A stretch of 64,000 nucleotides of DNA. Source: Peterkaempfera podocarpi. GTDB lineage: Bacteria > Actinomycetota > Actinomycetes > Streptomycetales > Streptomycetaceae. Each line of letters opens with the position of its first letter. Position 1 is the stretch's first letter. The DNA lies in contig NZ_CP162102.1 of NCBI RefSeq assembly GCF_042466665.1, positions 6,758,001 through 6,822,000 on the forward strand, in the 5' to 3' direction. The notes under the pieces are model-generated. The model did no database searches. It saw only the letters and a program-made list of their open reading frames with translations, and was not told where the DNA came from. Below, piece by piece: positions 51,235 through 59,882 of this stretch. The position numbers and the translations under genes are program-made.

Positions 51235-52923
51235 ATGAACGTCAAGAGACCGGCCGGCCGGCGTTTCCTCGCCGCCGGCGCCGTGCTGGCCCTGGCCATC
51301 TCCACCGCCGCCTGCAGCAGCGGCGGCGGTACCAAGGACAGTCCGGCCGCCACCGGTGTGCTCACCGTCTCCACCGGCTCCACCGGCAACTTCACCGAGA
51401 ACTTCAACCCGTTCTCGCCGAACTGTCTGCAGGCCACCCACGGCATGATCTACGAGCCGCTGTTCCTCTACAACCAGTCCAAGGCGGGCGACGTCCAGCC
51501 CTGGCTCGGCAAGTCCTACGCGTGGGCGGACGACGGCAAGACCCTGAACATCAAGATCCGCACCGATGCCACCTGGAACGACGGCAAGCCCTTCACCAAC
51601 AAGGATGTCGCCTTCACCTTCCAGCTGCAGCAGAAGACGGACTTCAACAGCTATGCGCTGCCGCTGACCTCCGTCACCACCAGCGGCGACGACGGCGTCA
51701 CCCTGAAGTTCTCCCAGTCGGCGTACACCAAGGAGTACTTCATCCTGGGCAAGATCGACCAGATCCCCGAGCACGTCTGGTCGTCCATCCCCGACGCGCA
51801 GAAGAAGACGGTGCTCAACAAGAACCCGGTGGGCACCGGCGCCTGGAAGGTCAAGCAGGTCGCGGGCATGTCCATGGACCTGTCGGCCCGGACGGACTAC
51901 TACTTCAAGGGCCTGCCCAAGGTCAAGACGCTCCGTTACCTGTCCTTCTCGGGCAACAACGGCGCCAACGCGGCCATCACCGCCGGCAAGACCGACTGGG
52001 CCGGCGGCTTCATCCCGGACATCGAGAAGAACTACCTGGCGAAGAACCCCAAGTTCGACCTGGTCAATGTGCCGCTCGCGGTCACCTTCTTCGTCCCCAA
52101 CATCCGCAAGGGCCCCACCGCCGACGTCAATGTCCGCAAGGCCGTCAGCGCCGCCCTGGACCGCGACTTCATGTCCAAGACGGTCTACAACGGCCAGGCG
52201 GGACCGACCAACCCGATGGCCCTGCTGACGCCCAACTACCAGGCCGTGATGGACCCGTCGCTGGCGAGCACCGCCTTCGAGACCGGTACCGGCAAGGTCG
52301 ACAGCTACCTCAAGGCGTCCGGCTACGCCAAGGGCGGCGACGGCATCTACGCCAAGGACGGCAAGAAGCTCAGCATCACCCTGGAGACGGTCTCCGGCTG
52401 GACCGACTACATCAGCATCGCCCAGATGGCCAAGCAGCAGCTGGCGAAGGCCGGCATCAACCTGGACGTGCGGGCCGAGGCCTATGCGCAGTGGGCGGCC
52501 AACCAGTCGTCCGGCAAGTTCGACATGCTGCTCAGCAACTACGGCTACACGCCGGTGCCGTACGCCTACTACGACCAGCTGCTCGACAGCCGGATCGCCC
52601 CCAAGGACGGCAAGAACAGCACGGTCGGCAACTACGGCGGCTACAGCAACCCCCAGGTCGACGCGGCGCTGGACGCCATCGCCACCACCCCCGACCTGGA
52701 CAAGCAGAAGCCGGAGTTCTACAAGATCGAGCAGGCGTTCATCCAGGACATGCCGCTGATCCCGCTCTTCAACGCGCAGAACGAGGCGGAGTTCAACGCC
52801 AACAACGTCTCGGGCTACCCGACGGAGAAGAACCCCTACGCCGGCACGGCGATCTGGCTCGCGCCGGACAGCGGCTGGGTGGCGGCCCGCATCGAACCCG
52901 CGGCCGGAAACAACGCGAAGTAG
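51235..52923 (+). CDS. Opp-type ABC transporter substrate-binding lipoprotein (SBP family 5)
   Basis: The 562-residue precursor has a lipoprotein signal, ALAISTAACSSGG, with the lipidated Cys near residue 27. Family-5 features include GMIYEPLFLYN, WTLNIKIRTDATWNDGKPFTNKDVAFTFQ-like sequence, and NIRKGPTADVNVRKAVSAALDRDFM. Members bind oligopeptides or, in actinomycetes and thermophiles, oligosaccharides such as cello- and manno-oligomers. The LacI and glycosidase neighbours favour a sugar ligand. ATG 51235 has AGGGGA upstream. It is the first gene of a five-gene ABC operon. Confidence 0.9.
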   Translation: MNVKRPAGRRFLAAGAVLALAISTAACSSGGGTKDSPAATGVLTVSTGSTGNFTENFNPFSPNCLQATHGMIYEPLFLYNQSKAGDVQPWLGKSYAWADDGKTLNIKIRTDATWNDGKPFTNKDVAFTFQLQQKTDFNSYALPLTSVTTSGDDGVTLKFSQSAYTKEYFILGKIDQIPEHVWSSIPDAQKKTVLNKNPVGTGAWKVKQVAGMSMDLSARTDYYFKGLPKVKTLRYLSFSGNNGANAAITAGKTDWAGGFIPDIEKNYLAKNPKFDLVNVPLAVTFFVPNIRKGPTADVNVRKAVSAALDRDFMSKTVYNGQAGPTNPMALLTPNYQAVMDPSLASTAFETGTGKVDSYLKASGYAKGGDGIYAKDGKKLSITLETVSGWTDYISIAQMAKQQLAKAGINLDVRAEAYAQWAANQSSGKFDMLLSNYGYTPVPYAYYDQLLDSRIAPKDGKNSTVGNYGGYSNPQVDAALDAIATTPDLDKQKPEFYKIEQAFIQDMPLIPLFNAQNEAEFNANNVSGYPTEKNPYAGTAIWLAPDSGWVAARIEPAAGNNAK

Positions 52924-53001
52924 CAGCCATGGCGCCGCCGGCCGGGACAGCACCCGCCCGGCGGCGTCCGGCCGCCGACCCAGGGCAAGGAGCGCCATGG
53001 C

Positions 53002-53985
53002 ATGCGGTACATACTGAGAAAACTAGGGTTCTACGTGGTCGCCGCGTGGATCGCGGTCACCCTCAACTTCGCACTGCCCCGGCTGATCCCGGGCGACCCG
53101 GTGCAGCTGATCATGTCGCGGCAGTCGCAACTCGGGCCGGTGCCACCGGGCGAGGAGGAGGTACTGCGCCGGATGCTGGGCCTCGGCCACGGCAATATCC
53201 TCGGCCAGTACTGGGACTACCTGGTCTCCATCGTCCAGCTGAAGTTCGGGCTCTCGGTCACCTACTTCCCGACCCCGGTCACCACCATCCTGCGGTCCTC
53301 GGTGCTCTGGACCCTCGTCCTGGTCGGCATGGCCACCGTGATCAGCGTGCTGATCGGCATCAGCCTCGGCACCCTGGCGGGCTGGAAGCGCGGCACCTGG
53401 CTGGACTCCCTGGTGCCCTCCACCACCTTCCTGGCCGCCGTCCCCTACTTCTGGGTGGCGCTGCTGCTGATCTATCTGTTCACCCAGGTGTGGACGGTCT
53501 TCCCGGACCAGTTCAGCTATGACCCCGGCCTGACGATCGGCTGGAGCGGAGAGTTCGTCAGCTCCGCCGTACGGCACGCCATCCTGCCGGCCATCACCAT
53601 CGTGCTCAGCTCGGTGGGCGGCTGGATGCTCGGTATGCGCAACATGATGGTCTCCACCCTCTCCGAGGACTACGTCTCGGCCGCCGAGGCCAAGGGCCTG
53701 CGGTCGCGCACGGTCATGCTCGGCTATGCGGCCCGCAACGCGGTGCTGCCCTCGGTCGCCGGATTCGCCATCTCACTGGGCTTCGTCATCAGCGGCTCCC
53801 TGGTGATGGAGATGGTCTTCTCCTACCAGGGCATCGGCTTCCAGCTGCTCCAGGCCGTGAGCAACAACGACTACCCGCTGATGCAGGCGATCTTCCTCGT
53901 CATCACCTTCGCCGTGCTCTCCGCCAACTTCCTGGTGGACGTCCTGTACGGCTTCATCGATCCGCGAACGAGGCTGGCCCGATGA
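53002..53985 (+). CDS. Opp-type ABC transporter permease 1 (DppB-like)
   Basis: The 327-residue protein starts MRYILRKLGFYVVAAWIAVTLNFALPRLIPGDPVQLIM, the standard OppB N-terminus with its TM1 and PGDP motif. It has about six membrane segments. The coupling loop is EDYVSAAEAKGLRSRTVMLGYAARNAVLP, the EAA motif. ATG 53002 is out of frame with an ATG at 52997, and AAGGAG is nearby. It follows the binding-protein gene by 78 bp. Confidence 0.93.
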   Translation: MRYILRKLGFYVVAAWIAVTLNFALPRLIPGDPVQLIMSRQSQLGPVPPGEEEVLRRMLGLGHGNILGQYWDYLVSIVQLKFGLSVTYFPTPVTTILRSSVLWTLVLVGMATVISVLIGISLGTLAGWKRGTWLDSLVPSTTFLAAVPYFWVALLLIYLFTQVWTVFPDQFSYDPGLTIGWSGEFVSSAVRHAILPAITIVLSSVGGWMLGMRNMMVSTLSEDYVSAAEAKGLRSRTVMLGYAARNAVLPSVAGFAISLGFVISGSLVMEMVFSYQGIGFQLLQAVSNNDYPLMQAIFLVITFAVLSANFLVDVLYGFIDPRTRLAR

Positions 53986-54968
53986 CCACCGCTGACATCA
54001 CCTCCGCGGCCGGTCCGGCCGCGCTGCCGCCCAGCCCCTCCGGCGGGCCGTCCGGCGGGCTGTCCGCCAGGGCCACCGCCGCCTGGCGCGCCGTCCGCCG
54101 CTCCCGCAGGCTCTCCGTCGGCCTGGCGCTGATCGGGCTGTTCGTGCTGCTGGCCGTCGTCGGCCCGCTCTTCGCCGACGACCCCAACGGCTTCAGCCTG
54201 GACCTGTCCCAGCCCCCGTCCGGCTCCCACTGGCTGGGCACCACCCAGACCGGGCAGGACGTCTTCGACCAGCTGATGGTCTCCACCCGGCTGTCGCTGA
54301 CCATCGGTGCCGGCGCGGCCCTGCTGGCCACCGTCATCTCGGTGGTCATCGGCATCGGCGGCGGCTTCCTCGGCGGCTGGTCCGACGAGACGCTCTCGCT
54401 GCTCAGCAATGTCTTCCTGGTGATCCCCGGTCTGCCGCTGGTGATCGTCATCTCCTCGTACTCCAAGGGCGGCAGCCTCACCGCGACCATCCTGGTGATC
54501 GCCATCACCAGCTGGGCCGCCTCCGCCCGGGTGCTGCGCGCCCAGACCCTCTCGCTGCGCACCCGCGACTATGTGCTGGCCGCCCGCCTCTACGGGGAGA
54601 AGCGCTGGCGGATCGTGCTGGTGGAGATCCTGCCCAACGAGGCGGCGATCATCGTCTCCCAGTTCATCTTCGCGGTCATCTTCGCCATCCTCACCCAGGC
54701 CGGACTCGCCTTCCTGGGCCTGCAGAACCCCGCCGACCTGACCTGGGGCAACATGCTGTACTTCGCCCAGAACGCGGAGGCGCTCTCCAGCGGCACCTGG
54801 TGGTGGTTCGTCCCGCCGGGCCTGTGCATCGCCGTCTTCGGCGCCGCCATGTCGCTGATCAGCTTCGGCCTGGACGAGGTGCTCGACCCCAGGCTCCGGG
54901 TGTACCGCCCCGGCAAGCAGAAGCGCAGCAAGCAGCAGCCCACCCAGGGAGAGGAGGCGGCCCGGTGA
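53982..54968 (+). CDS. Opp-type ABC transporter permease 2 (DppC-like)
   Basis: The 328-residue protein has a Pro/Ser/Gly-rich cytoplasmic N-terminus. The OppC domain has HWLGTTQTGQDVFDQLMVSTRLSLTIG and the EAA loop TRDYVLAARLYGEKRWRIVLVEILPNE. It has six membrane segments. It overlaps permease 1 by four bases and pairs with it to form the channel. Confidence 0.93.
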   Translation: MTTADITSAAGPAALPPSPSGGPSGGLSARATAAWRAVRRSRRLSVGLALIGLFVLLAVVGPLFADDPNGFSLDLSQPPSGSHWLGTTQTGQDVFDQLMVSTRLSLTIGAGAALLATVISVVIGIGGGFLGGWSDETLSLLSNVFLVIPGLPLVIVISSYSKGGSLTATILVIAITSWAASARVLRAQTLSLRTRDYVLAARLYGEKRWRIVLVEILPNEAAIIVSQFIFAVIFAILTQAGLAFLGLQNPADLTWGNMLYFAQNAEALSSGTWWWFVPPGLCIAVFGAAMSLISFGLDEVLDPRLRVYRPGKQKRSKQQPTQGEEAAR

Positions 54969-56068
54969 ACGCCCCCGCCACCGGCCTGACCGGCCCCGCC
55001 GAGCCCGCCGCCGACCCCGCCCGGGACGTGGTGCTGCGGGCCCGGGACATCCGTGTCGAGTACGACGGCGAGCGCCCCACCCGGGCGGTGCGCGGCGTCA
55101 GCTTCGAACTGCGCCGCGGCGAGGTGCTGGGCATCGCCGGCGAGAGCGGCTGCGGCAAGTCCACCCTCGCCTACGCCGTGACCCGGATGCTCAAGCCCCC
55201 CGCCCGGATGACCGGCGGCAGCCTCACCTTCCGCACCCGGGAGGGCGAGGAGATCGACCTGCTGTCGCTGGACGAGGAGGGCCTGCGGTCCTTCCGCTGG
55301 ACCCGGCTCTCCATGGTCTTCCAGAGCGCCATGAACGCCCTCAACCCGGTCACCACCATCGGCAGGCAGTTCGGCGACATCTTCCGCGCCCACCGCCCGG
55401 AGATGGAGAAGGAGGAGCGGGTCAGGCGCACCCGCGACCTGCTGGAGATGGTCGGCATCGACGCCGAGCGCATCAACGGCTACCCGCACGAACTCTCCGG
55501 CGGTATGCGGCAGCGCGTGGTCATCGCCATGGCCCTCGCCCTGGAACCCGAGGTCGTCATCATGGACGAGCCCACCACCGCGCTCGACGTGGTGGTGCAG
55601 CGGGAGATCCTCGACGAGGTCGAGCGGCTCCGCGAGGAGCTGGGCTTCAGCGTCATCTTCATCACCCACGACCTGGGCCTGCTGCTGGAGATCAGCGACC
55701 GGCTGGCGGTGATGTACGCCGGGGAGATCATCGAGTACGCACCGGCCGAGGAGCTCGCCACCCAGGCCGCCCACCCCTACACCCAGGGCCTGCTGCGCTC
55801 CTTCCCCGACCTCACCGGCGTCCGCCGGGAACTGCGCGGCATCCCCGGCTCCCCGCCCGACCTGCGGACCGAGCCGCCGGGCTGCGCCTTCGCCGACCGC
55901 TGCGAGCAGGCCTTCGACGTATGCCGCAGCATCGCCCCCCGGCTGCTGGAACTGGACCGCCGGGAGCCGGGCCGCCCGGCCGGGCGCTGGACGGCCGCCT
56001 GCCACCTCAACGACCCCGACCACCGCCCCGCGGCCGGTGCACCCACGACCGAAGGACGGCAGTCGTGA
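54965..56068 (+). CDS. Opp-type ABC transporter ATPase 1 (DppD-like)
   Basis: The 367-residue protein has Walker A GESGCGKSTLAY, Q-loop VFQSAMNALNPV, signature LSGGMRQRVVIAMAL, Walker B VVIMDEPTTALDV and switch THDLG. The C-terminal oligopeptide extension contains CAFADRCEQAFDVC, the Cys cluster typical of OppD/F proteins. It starts at GTG 54965 inside a GTGA overlap with permease 2. Confidence 0.94.
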   Translation: MNAPATGLTGPAEPAADPARDVVLRARDIRVEYDGERPTRAVRGVSFELRRGEVLGIAGESGCGKSTLAYAVTRMLKPPARMTGGSLTFRTREGEEIDLLSLDEEGLRSFRWTRLSMVFQSAMNALNPVTTIGRQFGDIFRAHRPEMEKEERVRRTRDLLEMVGIDAERINGYPHELSGGMRQRVVIAMALALEPEVVIMDEPTTALDVVVQREILDEVERLREELGFSVIFITHDLGLLLEISDRLAVMYAGEIIEYAPAEELATQAAHPYTQGLLRSFPDLTGVRRELRGIPGSPPDLRTEPPGCAFADRCEQAFDVCRSIAPRLLELDRREPGRPAGRWTAACHLNDPDHRPAAGAPTTEGRQS

Positions 56069-57099
56069 CCGCTCTCGAAGTCCAGAACCTCAGCGTGGAC
56101 TACGCCCAGGCCCACGGCCGTCCCTTCCGCGCCGTGCACAACCTCTCCTTCTCCCTGGAGGCCGGCCGGACCCTGGCCCTGGTGGGGGAGAGCGGCAGCG
56201 GCAAGTCCAGCGTGCTCAAGGCGCTCTCCCGGCTGGTCAGGCCCGCCGAGGGCCGGATCCTGCTGGGCGGCCGGGACGACGTCCGGGGCCGGGAGTACCG
56301 GCGGGCCGTACAGATGGTCTTCCAGGACCCCTTCGCCTCCCTCAACCCCTCCCACACCATCGACCACCATCTGCGCCGCCCGCTGCTGGCCACCGGCCGG
56401 GCCCGCCGGGGTGCCCCGGCCGACCAGGCCGTCACCGAGCTGCTCGGGCAGGTCAACCTGACCCCGGCGGCCGATGTCGCCCGCAAGCGCCCCCATGAGC
56501 TCTCCGGCGGCCAGCGGCAGCGGGTCGCCATCGCCCGCGCGCTCGCCCCGCAGCCCGATGTGCTGCTCGCCGACGAGCCGGTCTCCATGCTGGACGTCTC
56601 CATCCGGCTGGAGATCCTCAACCTGCTGGACCGCCTCAAGCGGGAGCGCGATCTCGCCCTGCTCTATGTCACCCACGACCTGGCGACCGCCAGGCACTTC
56701 TCCTCCGAGATCATGGTGATGTACCGCGGCGAGGTGGTGGAGCGCGGCCCGAGCGACGAGGTGATCCTCTCCCCGAAGCACCCCTACACCCAGCTGCTCG
56801 CCGCGGCCGCCCCCAGCACCGGGGCGACCCGGGAGCAGGTCCGCGAGGCCCGGCAGGTGCGGCTGGCCGCCCGCGCGCAGCGTGACGCGGAGCGCCGCGA
56901 GATCGTGGTCGGCGACGGGTGCCGGTTCCGGCCCCGCTGCCCGTTCGCCATGGACAGCTGCGTCCAGCGGCCCCCGGAGGCGCAGATCAGCCCCGCGGCC
57001 GACGGCGGCACCGGCCATCGCGCCCTGTGCTGGCTGTACGCGGAGGGTGCGGAGAGGGCCTCGGCGGTCACCGTCCCGCAGCAGAAGTCGGCTCCCTGA
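56065..57099 (+). CDS. Opp-type ABC transporter ATPase 2 (DppF-like)
   Basis: The 344-residue protein has Walker A GESGSGKSSVLK, Q-loop VFQDPFASLNPSHTI, signature LSGGQRQRVAIARAL, Walker B VLLADEPVSMLDVS and switch THDLA. The C-terminal CRFRPRCPFAMDSC is the Opp Cys cluster. Walker B reads LADEP with the catalytic Glu intact. It starts at GTG 56065 in a four-base overlap with ATPase 1. This completes a full Opp-type transporter. Confidence 0.94.
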   Translation: MTALEVQNLSVDYAQAHGRPFRAVHNLSFSLEAGRTLALVGESGSGKSSVLKALSRLVRPAEGRILLGGRDDVRGREYRRAVQMVFQDPFASLNPSHTIDHHLRRPLLATGRARRGAPADQAVTELLGQVNLTPAADVARKRPHELSGGQRQRVAIARALAPQPDVLLADEPVSMLDVSIRLEILNLLDRLKRERDLALLYVTHDLATARHFSSEIMVMYRGEVVERGPSDEVILSPKHPYTQLLAAAAPSTGATREQVREARQVRLAARAQRDAERREIVVGDGCRFRPRCPFAMDSCVQRPPEAQISPAADGGTGHRALCWLYAEGAERASAVTVPQQKSAP

Positions 57100-57145
57100 C
57101 CGCCGGCGTCCCCCGTCCCCGTTCGCCTTCACCGCTCGTCGTCCC

Positions 57146-57199
57146 GCCCCCCGCCTGCTCCGCCGCCGCTCTGCCCGCCGCCCCCCGCCTGCTCCGCCG
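57146..57199. repeat. Duplicated 20-bp motif with 34-bp period
   Basis: GCCCCCCGCCTGCTCCGCCG occurs at 57146-57165 and again at 57180-57199, in the gap between ATPase 2 and LacI gene 2. Confidence 0.9.
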
Positions 57200-57276
57200 G
57201 CCGGGGGCGGCGGTGTCCCCGGGCCGTCGGCGCCCCGGTCCATGCGGCCCGTGCAGGGGCTGGAGGGGAGTGCCTG

Positions 57277-57290
57277 ATTGTTGCGACAAT
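57277..57290. promoter_or_regulatory. Candidate operator before LacI gene 2
   Basis: ATTGT-TGCG-ACAAT has perfect 5-bp arms and lies 60 bp before the LacI 2 start. It is a likely autoregulatory site. Confidence 0.55.
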
Positions 57291-57349
57291 GAGGGAGACC
57301 GGCACGGCCGCCAGCGGGCGAGGGCGTCGGTCGGGCGGAAGGAGTGCGG

Positions 57350-58372
57350 ATGAAGCGTCCGACCATGGCGGACATCGCCCGGCGGGCCGGGGTGACCAAG
57401 GGCGCGGTCTCCTTTGCGCTCAACGGCAAGCCCGGGGTGTCCGAGGCGACGCGACGCCGCATCCTGGCGATCGCGGAAGAGCTGGGATGGCAGCCCAACA
57501 GCGCCGCCCGAGCCCTCTCCGACGGCCGCGCCGGGGCGTTCGGCCTGGTCATCGACCGGCCCGCGCCCTCGCTGGGGGTCGAACCCTTCTTCATGCAGCT
57601 CATCTCGGGCATCCAGGCCGAGCTCTCCCGGCGGGGCGTCGCCCTGCTGTTCACCCTCGCCGAGGACGTCCAGGCCCAGGTCGCCGTCTACCGGGAGTGG
57701 TGGGCCAGCCGCCGGGTCGACGGGGTCTTCCTGGTCGACGTCCATATCGGGGACCCGAGGATCGGGGCGCTGGAGGAGCTCCAGCTGCCCGCCGTGGTGA
57801 TCGGCTCTCCGGTCGCCTCGGGGAGCCTGCCCGCCGTGTGGAACGACGAGCTGGACGGTGTCCGGCTGGTGGTGGACCACCTCGCGGGGCTGGGGCACCG
57901 CAGCATCGCCCGGGTGAGCGGCCCCGCCGAACTGCTGCACACCCGGCAGCGCTCGGCCGCCTTCGACGCTGTCACCGCGGAGCTGGGACTGCGCGCCGTC
58001 ACCGTCGAGGGCGACTACACCGGCGACCGGGGCGCCGCCGCCGCCCTGGAGCTGCTGGACCGCCCCGACCGCCCCACCGCCGTCGTCTTCGACAACGACC
58101 TGATGGCGGTCTCCGGCCTCAGCGCGGCCCAGCAGCGCGGTATCGGGGTGCCCGCCGATGTCTCCATGCTGGCCTGGGACGACTCCCCGCTGTGCGAGGT
58201 GATCCGGCCCGGACTGACCGCGCTGCGCCGTGACATCGCCGAGTACGGTGCGCAGGCGGCCCGCCGGCTGTGCGACCTGGCCAAAGGTCTTGAGGTCGGC
58301 CATCTCCAGGTCGAGGGACCGGTACTGGTGCAGCGCGGCAGCACGGCGGCGCTGAGTCCGGCGAGGGTCTGA
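57350..58372 (+). CDS. LacI-family transcriptional repressor 2
   Basis: The 340-residue protein is a close paralogue of LacI 1. Its DNA-binding part, PTMADIARRAGVTKGAVSFALNGKPGVSE, differs at only a few positions, and it shares FFMQLISGIQAEL, RRVDGVFLVD and DNDLMAVSGLSAAQQRGIGVPADVSML. ATG 57350 has GGAAGGAG six bases upstream; GTG 57344 would put the ribosome site too close. It lies between the Opp-type operon and the second sugar transporter, both on the same strand, and probably regulates one or both. A 17-bp tandem repeat covers its last codons and stop. Confidence 0.92.
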   Translation: MKRPTMADIARRAGVTKGAVSFALNGKPGVSEATRRRILAIAEELGWQPNSAARALSDGRAGAFGLVIDRPAPSLGVEPFFMQLISGIQAELSRRGVALLFTLAEDVQAQVAVYREWWASRRVDGVFLVDVHIGDPRIGALEELQLPAVVIGSPVASGSLPAVWNDELDGVRLVVDHLAGLGHRSIARVSGPAELLHTRQRSAAFDAVTAELGLRAVTVEGDYTGDRGAAAALELLDRPDRPTAVVFDNDLMAVSGLSAAQQRGIGVPADVSMLAWDDSPLCEVIRPGLTALRRDIAEYGAQAARRLCDLAKGLEVGHLQVEGPVLVQRGSTAALSPARV

Positions 58373-58423
58373 GACCGGCGAGGGTCTGGGTCCGGCGAGG
58401 GTCTGAGACCGGCGAGGGTCCGG
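58356..58423. repeat. Four tandem 17-bp units over the stop codon of LacI gene 2
   Basis: Units at 58356-58372, 58373-58389, 58390-58406 and 58407-58423 share the core CCGGCGAGGGTC. Units 1 and 3 are identical, so the array is also a 34-bp duplication. Unit 1 contains the last five codons and the TGA stop (58370-58372). Confidence 0.95.
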
Positions 58424-58488
58424 GGCCGCCCGGCCCGGTGGCGCGGCCGTCTGAACGGGCCAACCGCCAGGACTCGCGTTCCGGACAT

Positions 58489-58517
58489 TTGACCATTAAC
58501 CCCTCCAATGGTTGCAT
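58489..58517 (+). promoter_or_regulatory. Promoter with overlapping inverted repeat before the sugar ABC operon
   Basis: TTGACC (58489-58494) and TTGCAT (58512-58517) are 17 bp apart. ACCATT (58492-58497) and AATGGT (58507-58512) form a perfect inverted repeat exactly over this promoter, the position of a repressor site. Confidence 0.5.
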
Positions 58518-58568
58518 CGGGTGACTGCCGCGCCCGCCCGGCAGTGCCCCGTGTCCGGAGGCCACCGA

Positions 58569-59882
58569 GTGAGACCCCGCCTCGTAGCAGCGGCAGCCGC
58601 GGCAGCTGTCCTCTGCGCCGCCGCGTCGGCCGGCTGCGGTACGGGCCCGGGCCGCCGGGGGGACAGCCACCGGCTGGTGTACTGGGCCAGCAACCAGGGC
58701 GCGGACCTCAACGCCGACCGCCGCATCCTGCAACCGGAGCTGGCGAAGTTCCGCCGCCGCACCGGCATCGACGTCCACCTGGAGGTCGTCCCCTGGTCCG
58801 ACCTGCTCAACCGGATCCTGGCGGCGGCCGCCTCGGGCCGGGGCCCCGACGTCGTCAACATCGGCAACACCTGGTCCGCCTCGCTCCAGGCCACCGGCGC
58901 CCTGGTGCCCTTCGACCCGGCCGCCCTGGACCGGGTCGGCGGCCGGTCCCACTTCCTCGCCTCCTCCATGGCCTCCACCGGTGCTCCCGGCAAGCCCCCC
59001 GCGGCCGTGCCGCTCTACGGGCTGGCGTACGGCCTCTTCTACAACCGGAGACTCTTCGCCCAAGCCGGTCTGGAACCACCCGCCACCTGGGCCGAGCTGG
59101 TCGCCGCGGGCAGACGGCTCACCGACCCGGGCGGCGGCCGCTGGGGCATGGCCGTCCAGGGCGCCAGCTACACCGAGAACTCCCACTTCGCCTTCATCTT
59201 CGGCAAGCAGCACGGCGCCGCCGTCTTCCACGGCTCCACCCCGGACTTCGCCGCCCCGGAGATGGTCGCCGGCGTCCAGCAGTACGTGGACCTGGTGGGC
59301 CGCGACCGGATCGCCGACCCCTCCAGCGCCGAGTACTCCAACGACACCCCGTTCATCCGGGCCTTCGCCACCGGCCGCGCCGCCATGGTGATGCTCCAGT
59401 CCTACGGCACCACCGCGATCGAGGCCGACGGGATGAAGCCCGCCGACTACGGAGTGGTGCCCATCCCGCTGCCCGACCCGCTGCCGCCCGGCGGCCGGGC
59501 GGTCACCAGCCTCGTCGGCGGCATCAACATCGCGGCCATGGCCGACTCCGGCAACCCCGAGGGGGCCCTGCGCCTGATCGGCTTCATGACCGGCACCGAG
59601 GAGCAGAAGATCCTCAACCGGGCATACGGCTCACTGCCCGTCACCCCCGCCGCCTATGACGACCCGGCCTTCCGGACACCGATCGCGAGGATCTTCCGGC
59701 AGGTGCTGGCCACCACATCGGCACCGCTGCCGATGATCCCCGAGGAGGCGCAGTTCGAGACCCTGGTCGGCAACGCCGTCCAGGAGCTGCTGGCCGCCGC
59801 GGCGGCCGGTCGGACCGTGGACGCCTCCACGGTCCGGGCCCGGCTGGCGTTCGCCGACAGCCAGATGCAGACCGGCGTATGA
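58569..59882 (+). CDS. Sugar ABC transporter substrate-binding lipoprotein (SBP family 1)
   Basis: The 437-residue precursor starts at GTG 58569 behind GGAGG. Its lipobox lies in AAASAGCGTG (Cys near residue 24). Family-1 features: RLVYWASNQG, GIDVHLEVVPWSDLLNRILAAAASGRGPDVVNIGNTW, PLYGLAYGLFYNRRLFAQAGLEPPATWAEL, and SLVGGINIAAMADSGNPEGALRLIGFMTGTEEQ. It binds a mono- or oligosaccharide at the cell surface. It is first in an operon with two permeases (ATGA overlaps throughout). Confidence 0.92.
   Translation: MRPRLVAAAAAAAVLCAAASAGCGTGPGRRGDSHRLVYWASNQGADLNADRRILQPELAKFRRRTGIDVHLEVVPWSDLLNRILAAAASGRGPDVVNIGNTWSASLQATGALVPFDPAALDRVGGRSHFLASSMASTGAPGKPPAAVPLYGLAYGLFYNRRLFAQAGLEPPATWAELVAAGRRLTDPGGGRWGMAVQGASYTENSHFAFIFGKQHGAAVFHGSTPDFAAPEMVAGVQQYVDLVGRDRIADPSSAEYSNDTPFIRAFATGRAAMVMLQSYGTTAIEADGMKPADYGVVPIPLPDPLPPGGRAVTSLVGGINIAAMADSGNPEGALRLIGFMTGTEEQKILNRAYGSLPVTPAAYDDPAFRTPIARIFRQVLATTSAPLPMIPEEAQFETLVGNAVQELLAAAAAGRTVDASTVRARLAFADSQMQTGV

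Noticed and set aside
52997..53002. ATG 52997 as the start of the first Opp-type permease
   Set aside because: It is in a different frame from the permease; ATG 53002 gives the standard N-terminus.
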